Below are positions 61,480-64,000 of a DNA stretch of 64,000 bases, in pieces. The notes under the pieces are model-generated. The model searched no databases. It saw only the letters and a program-made list of their open reading frames with translations, and had not been told where the DNA came from. The translations under genes and the position numbers were made by a program. Origin of the DNA: Paraburkholderia flagellata (GTDB lineage: Bacteria; Pseudomonadota; Gammaproteobacteria; Burkholderiales; Burkholderiaceae); NCBI RefSeq assembly GCF_021390645.1, contig NZ_JAJEJT010000003.1, positions 620,001-684,000 on the forward strand. Reading direction: 5' to 3'. Every line of letters begins with the position of its first letter. Position 1 is the stretch's first letter.

Positions 61480-62301
61480 ATGGTCAGTTGCTTGCGGCGC
61501 GAAGCGAAGAGCGCAAATGCGTCTGGTGTCCAGCCGATTGAGAACGGCACGCCAGAGTGTGCTCACAGCCCCTCGGGTGGCAGATTCCTGATCGAATACC
61601 AACCGATCGTGTCCGCACGATCGGGTATGTTGACCGGCGCCGAGGCCATCGTCCGATGGAGCACTGAGCCCGCTGTGCCGGCAATGCCGGACTTCGAGAC
61701 CATCTTCAACGACGGTTGCGCCAACCTGGCTCGATGGCAGTGCTGCACGCCAGCCAACGTGGCGCTTTCGATCGCCATATCGCCGGATCAACTTCTCGAT
61801 GACCGGTTTGCCGCCCTGGTTGCACGCAGCATCCGGCAACATGCTGTTCAACCCGCCCGAATCAGGTTCGAGATGCGCGAACCGGCCGATCACGATGTCA
61901 CCCGATTTCTCATCGCGCGATTATCGGAACTCAGGCGGATGGGAATTTCCATCGTCCTCGACGATTTCGGCCTCAAGCATTCGACGCTCTCGAGCCTGAT
62001 TACGTTACCGGTCAGTGGGGTGAAGTTTTGCCGTCAATTCATGCAGAGCCTTCCGCACGATCCAACATCGGCAGGCATTTTGACGAGCGTTGTCAGCCTC
62101 GCGCATAACCTCGGAATCTCCGTAGCCGTCGACGGTGTGGAGAATGTCAACCAACTCGCCTGGCTCAGCCGGTATGGCGATCTCGACGCTCAGGGCAATG
62201 TGATCTCGGAACCACTTTCATCCACGGCGCTCTTTTATTGGCTACTCCGCTCGTCCGGCGCATCGGCGCCAGTGCGTCGAGGCGATCAAACCGTGTGCTA
62301 A
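61480..62301 (+). CDS. EAL-domain protein with degenerate active site
   Basis: This 273-residue protein is essentially a lone EAL domain with no membrane or sensor part. The block FLIEYQPIVSARSGMLTGAEAIVRW has EAI where active enzymes have EAL/EVL. DDFGLKHSTL is kept. The Lys/Asp of the LKIDR motif is replaced (VKFCRQFM), and the AEGVE loop reads VDGVE. These changes suggest it does not hydrolyse cyclic di-GMP but may bind it or a protein partner, as YdiV/STM1344-like proteins do. GGGGAG lies seven bases before the chosen ATG; another ATG lies 33 bases upstream. Confidence 0.85.
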   Translation: MVSCLRREAKSANASGVQPIENGTPECAHSPSGGRFLIEYQPIVSARSGMLTGAEAIVRWSTEPAVPAMPDFETIFNDGCANLARWQCCTPANVALSIAISPDQLLDDRFAALVARSIRQHAVQPARIRFEMREPADHDVTRFLIARLSELRRMGISIVLDDFGLKHSTLSSLITLPVSGVKFCRQFMQSLPHDPTSAGILTSVVSLAHNLGISVAVDGVENVNQLAWLSRYGDLDAQGNVISEPLSSTALFYWLLRSSGASAPVRRGDQTVC

Positions 62302-62365
62302 AGGCCATCTGCGCTCGCCGGTGCGAGAAAACGCACGAGTCAGGTAAACTAAAAAAAGATGACCA

Positions 62366-62399
62366 CGCAGGAATAGAAGACTTTTTCTACGCAGGAATC
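62366..62399. promoter_or_regulatory. Direct repeats ACGCAGGAAT upstream of the LuxR-type regulator
   Basis: ACGCAGGAAT occurs at 62366-62375 and 62390-62399, 24 bases apart. Between the copies is TAGAA-N6-TTCTA. The CAGGAAT core is shared with the 20-bp inverted repeat at 61364-61417. The repeats lie about 110-140 bases before the response regulator ATG and may be its own binding sites. Confidence 0.45.
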
Positions 62400-62508
62400 G
62401 ACCCTTTTATGATTGATATGTCCACTTTCTGATCGATAGAAGATGGTTGACATGCCGCATTCTCGCCACCTATCCGGACAGAGCCTTATCTGAACGGCCA
62501 TCATGTAG

Positions 62509-63171
62509 ATGACTTATCCCCTACAAATTAGAACCTTATCCGCTGCGATTGCAGACGATCACCCGATGATTCGCCTCGCGATCAGAGATGCACTAAGCAC
62601 CATCGGCTTTCAGGTCGTCGAGCTATGCCAGTCCGGCAAGGCGCTCTTTGAAGCACTCGAACAGCAACGCTTCGATCTCGTCGTGACTGATTTTTCGATG
62701 GAGCGCGCGCAGGGCGGCGAAGACGGCCTGCGGCTGATCCAGCGTCTGCGCAGCCGTCATCCCGATACGCCCATTGTCGTTTTCACCATGCTCACCAACA
62801 GCGGTCTGCTGGCCTGCATCAAGGCCGAAGGCGTAGCTGGCATTGCGGGCAAGTCGGAAGACCCGGAAATCCTGAAGCGAATTTGCCTGAACGCGGTATC
62901 GGGCAGTGCTGGCCCGCATCTCTCCCCGGCCGTTGCGGACAGGATCGCCAGCACGGGTGGACGCCCCGGTGCAAATGCGTGCCATTTGTCCCCCAGGGAA
63001 ATCGAGGTCGTGCGCATGTTCGCAAACGGCGACTCGCTCACGAGTATCGCGGCGTCCTTTCATCGTTCGCTCGCGACGATCGCGGCCCAGAAGCGCTCCG
63101 CCATGCAGAAGCTGAATATCGCCAACAACGCTGACCTGATCACGTATGCACGTGACCACGGTCTCGTATGA
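62509..63171 (+). CDS. LuxR/NarL-type response regulator
   Basis: This 220-residue regulator has a receiver (AAIADDHPMIRLAIRDALSTIGFQVVELCQSG; phospho-Asp 61 in LVVTDFSMERAQGGEDGLRLI; Lys in AGIAGKSEDPEIL) and a C-terminal LuxR helix-turn-helix (HLSPREIEVVRMFANGDSLTSIAASFHRSLATIAAQKRSAMQKLNIANNADLITYA). Its stop overlaps the ATG of the sensor kinase (ATGA), so the two form a cognate pair. Architecture and context resemble RcsB/BvgA-type systems of Burkholderia. Confidence 0.93.
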   Translation: MTYPLQIRTLSAAIADDHPMIRLAIRDALSTIGFQVVELCQSGKALFEALEQQRFDLVVTDFSMERAQGGEDGLRLIQRLRSRHPDTPIVVFTMLTNSGLLACIKAEGVAGIAGKSEDPEILKRICLNAVSGSAGPHLSPAVADRIASTGGRPGANACHLSPREIEVVRMFANGDSLTSIAASFHRSLATIAAQKRSAMQKLNIANNADLITYARDHGLV

Positions 63172-64000
63172 AGAAGACGGCAACACCTCGACGCGATGAA
63201 TCACCACTGCGCACCTTCGATTCCGTCGAGAAAAACCTGCAGCGCGAAAGGCGTGTCTTTTCCATTGTTGTGGCCCTGCTGGCGCTGTGCACGCTCGCCT
63301 GTGCGGCAGTGGCGATCGCGGTACGGTTGAACGTCTCGCTGCGCGCGCAGGAACAACTCGCGCGCATCTATGAGCAGAGCGTCGTGGACGCAGTCCTCGA
63401 GCGCCGCAGCGCGCTCACGGCTTCCAACCTCATACTTAGCCTGCGTGCGAACGACCCGTTCCATCCCGACTACGACGATCGCGCGAACGGGGTGTGCGTG
63501 CACGTTTCGCCGCCATGGCACAAGGACGTTGTCCTTCAGCAGAGCTGTAACGAGGCGGTCCGCATCCTGCTCGCGGCGGGGCAGATGCCGGCCATCGAAA
63601 TGATTTCGGTTGCCGACGGGGCAGCCTATCGATACGTCGCCCCTTATTCCGCGCGATCGCGCGATGAAGCGAGGTATTCGTCGACGCAGACTTCGATGAT
63701 CGTGGACGCCGTCCTCAATCAGTACCGTGCCGCGAGACTCGATCCGCTGGAAGCAGCGCGGGAAAAGCGTGTCGTCTGGCTGACGCTGCCTTCCGGTCAA
63801 ACACGAGGTCGACCAGAGATGATCGGCGCGTCATTGGTTTCGAAGGACAATCGGATCTATGCCGTTGCCCTGACACGCATTGCATTGAGAGATTTGCTCC
63901 AGCCAGCAAGAGAAGGTCTGTCCGTTCCGGATGCGATCCTGTTTGACAACTTCGACGCTCCATTGGCCAACTCTGGAGAAGACGTCAAAGCCGAACTGCT
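63168..64000 (+). CDS. Membrane sensor histidine kinase, N-terminal part only
   Basis: An open frame of 277 codons runs off the right edge of the window. After a basic start (KKTATPRRDESPLRTFDSVEKNLQRERR) comes one membrane helix at about 31-53 (VFSIVVALLALCTLACAAVAIAV). A long extracytoplasmic region follows (SLRAQEQLARIYEQSVVDAVLERRS, HVSPPWHKDVVLQQSC), with no recognised sensor fold. The kinase core lies beyond the window, so the assignment rests on the upstream coupled LuxR-type regulator and the layout of RcsC/BvgS-like hybrid kinases. Confidence 0.75.
   Translation, partial: MKKTATPRRDESPLRTFDSVEKNLQRERRVFSIVVALLALCTLACAAVAIAVRLNVSLRAQEQLARIYEQSVVDAVLERRSALTASNLILSLRANDPFHPDYDDRANGVCVHVSPPWHKDVVLQQSCNEAVRILLAAGQMPAIEMISVADGAAYRYVAPYSARSRDEARYSSTQTSMIVDAVLNQYRAARLDPLEAAREKRVVWLTLPSGQTRGRPEMIGASLVSKDNRIYAVALTRIALRDLLQPAREGLSVPDAILFDNFDAPLANSGEDVKAEL

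Noticed and set aside
1..64000. tRNA, rRNA, CRISPR arrays, intact insertion sequences, prophage genes and replication origin
   Set aside because: No cloverleaf-like sequence, regular spacer array, transposase or integrase motif, or DnaA/parAB-type region was seen on either strand by reading; a covariance search was not possible.

Overview
The window is about 64 kb of GC-rich DNA that looks like a Burkholderiaceae accessory replicon, most likely Paraburkholderia or Caballeronia. This is inferred from the DUF3331 protein, the Burkholderia-type porin, the density of LysR, AraC and GntR regulators with private catabolic operons, and strong G/C third-position bias. I saw no rRNA, tRNA, phage, CRISPR array or intact insertion sequence. 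The first and last genes run off the window edges.

Layout. 0-2.6 kb: end of a molybdenum hydroxylase operon (2Fe-2S subunit and molybdopterin subunit), then a TetR regulator. 3.5-7.1 kb: a BON protein, an HD-family protein that has lost its HD pair, a 57-codon deletion relic of an alpha/beta hydrolase, an intact Tat-exported homologue of that hydrolase, and a divergent AraC regulator. 7.2-16.5 kb: a catabolic island with three related FAD monooxygenases (2,6-dihydroxypyridine hydroxylase type), a VOC protein, a DUF485/ActP transporter pair, an exported amidohydrolase and an Old Yellow Enzyme. 16.7-18.9 kb: DUF3331, a DsbA/FrnE-like protein and a divergent LysR.

19.4-33.9 kb is a signalling block. 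Two STAND-type ATPases with OmpR-like winged helices flank a four-gene operon on the minus strand: an OmpR response regulator, a 1667-residue kinase-like/AAA/GAF/HWE histidine kinase, a REC-PAS3-histidine kinase, and a REC-histidine kinase. A duplicated palindrome lies in the divergent promoter region between the operon and the shorter STAND gene.

34.6-40.7 kb: Lrp with divergent 4-hydroxyphenylpyruvate dioxygenase and RidA; LysR with divergent D-serine ammonia-lyase; then a porin-BON pair. 40.9-53.6 kb: a second catabolic island with two beta-keto-acid cleavage enzymes (BKACE), a class III CoA-transferase, a TauD-type dioxygenase, a quinone oxidoreductase, a YdeN-type hydrolase, three MFS carriers, an AraC regulator and a GntR/FCD regulator. 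A near-identical palindrome (consensus TTAATGTCGACATTAA) sits in front of the GntR gene and twice between the divergent MFS and BKACE genes. This ties those promoters into one regulon.

54-64 kb: an exported dienelactone-hydrolase-like protein, a single-domain response regulator, a lipoprotein, and a five-gene envelope operon (unknown exported protein, DUF3302/YiaW, HlyD/YiaV, NodT-type outer-membrane factor, beta-barrel protein). After a divergent promoter region carrying a perfect 20-bp inverted repeat come a degenerate EAL protein, a LuxR-type response regulator and the start of a membrane sensor kinase. The best candidates for an undescribed system are the BKACE regulon, the STAND/multikinase locus, and the EAL-regulator-kinase locus with its repeated CAGGAAT motif.
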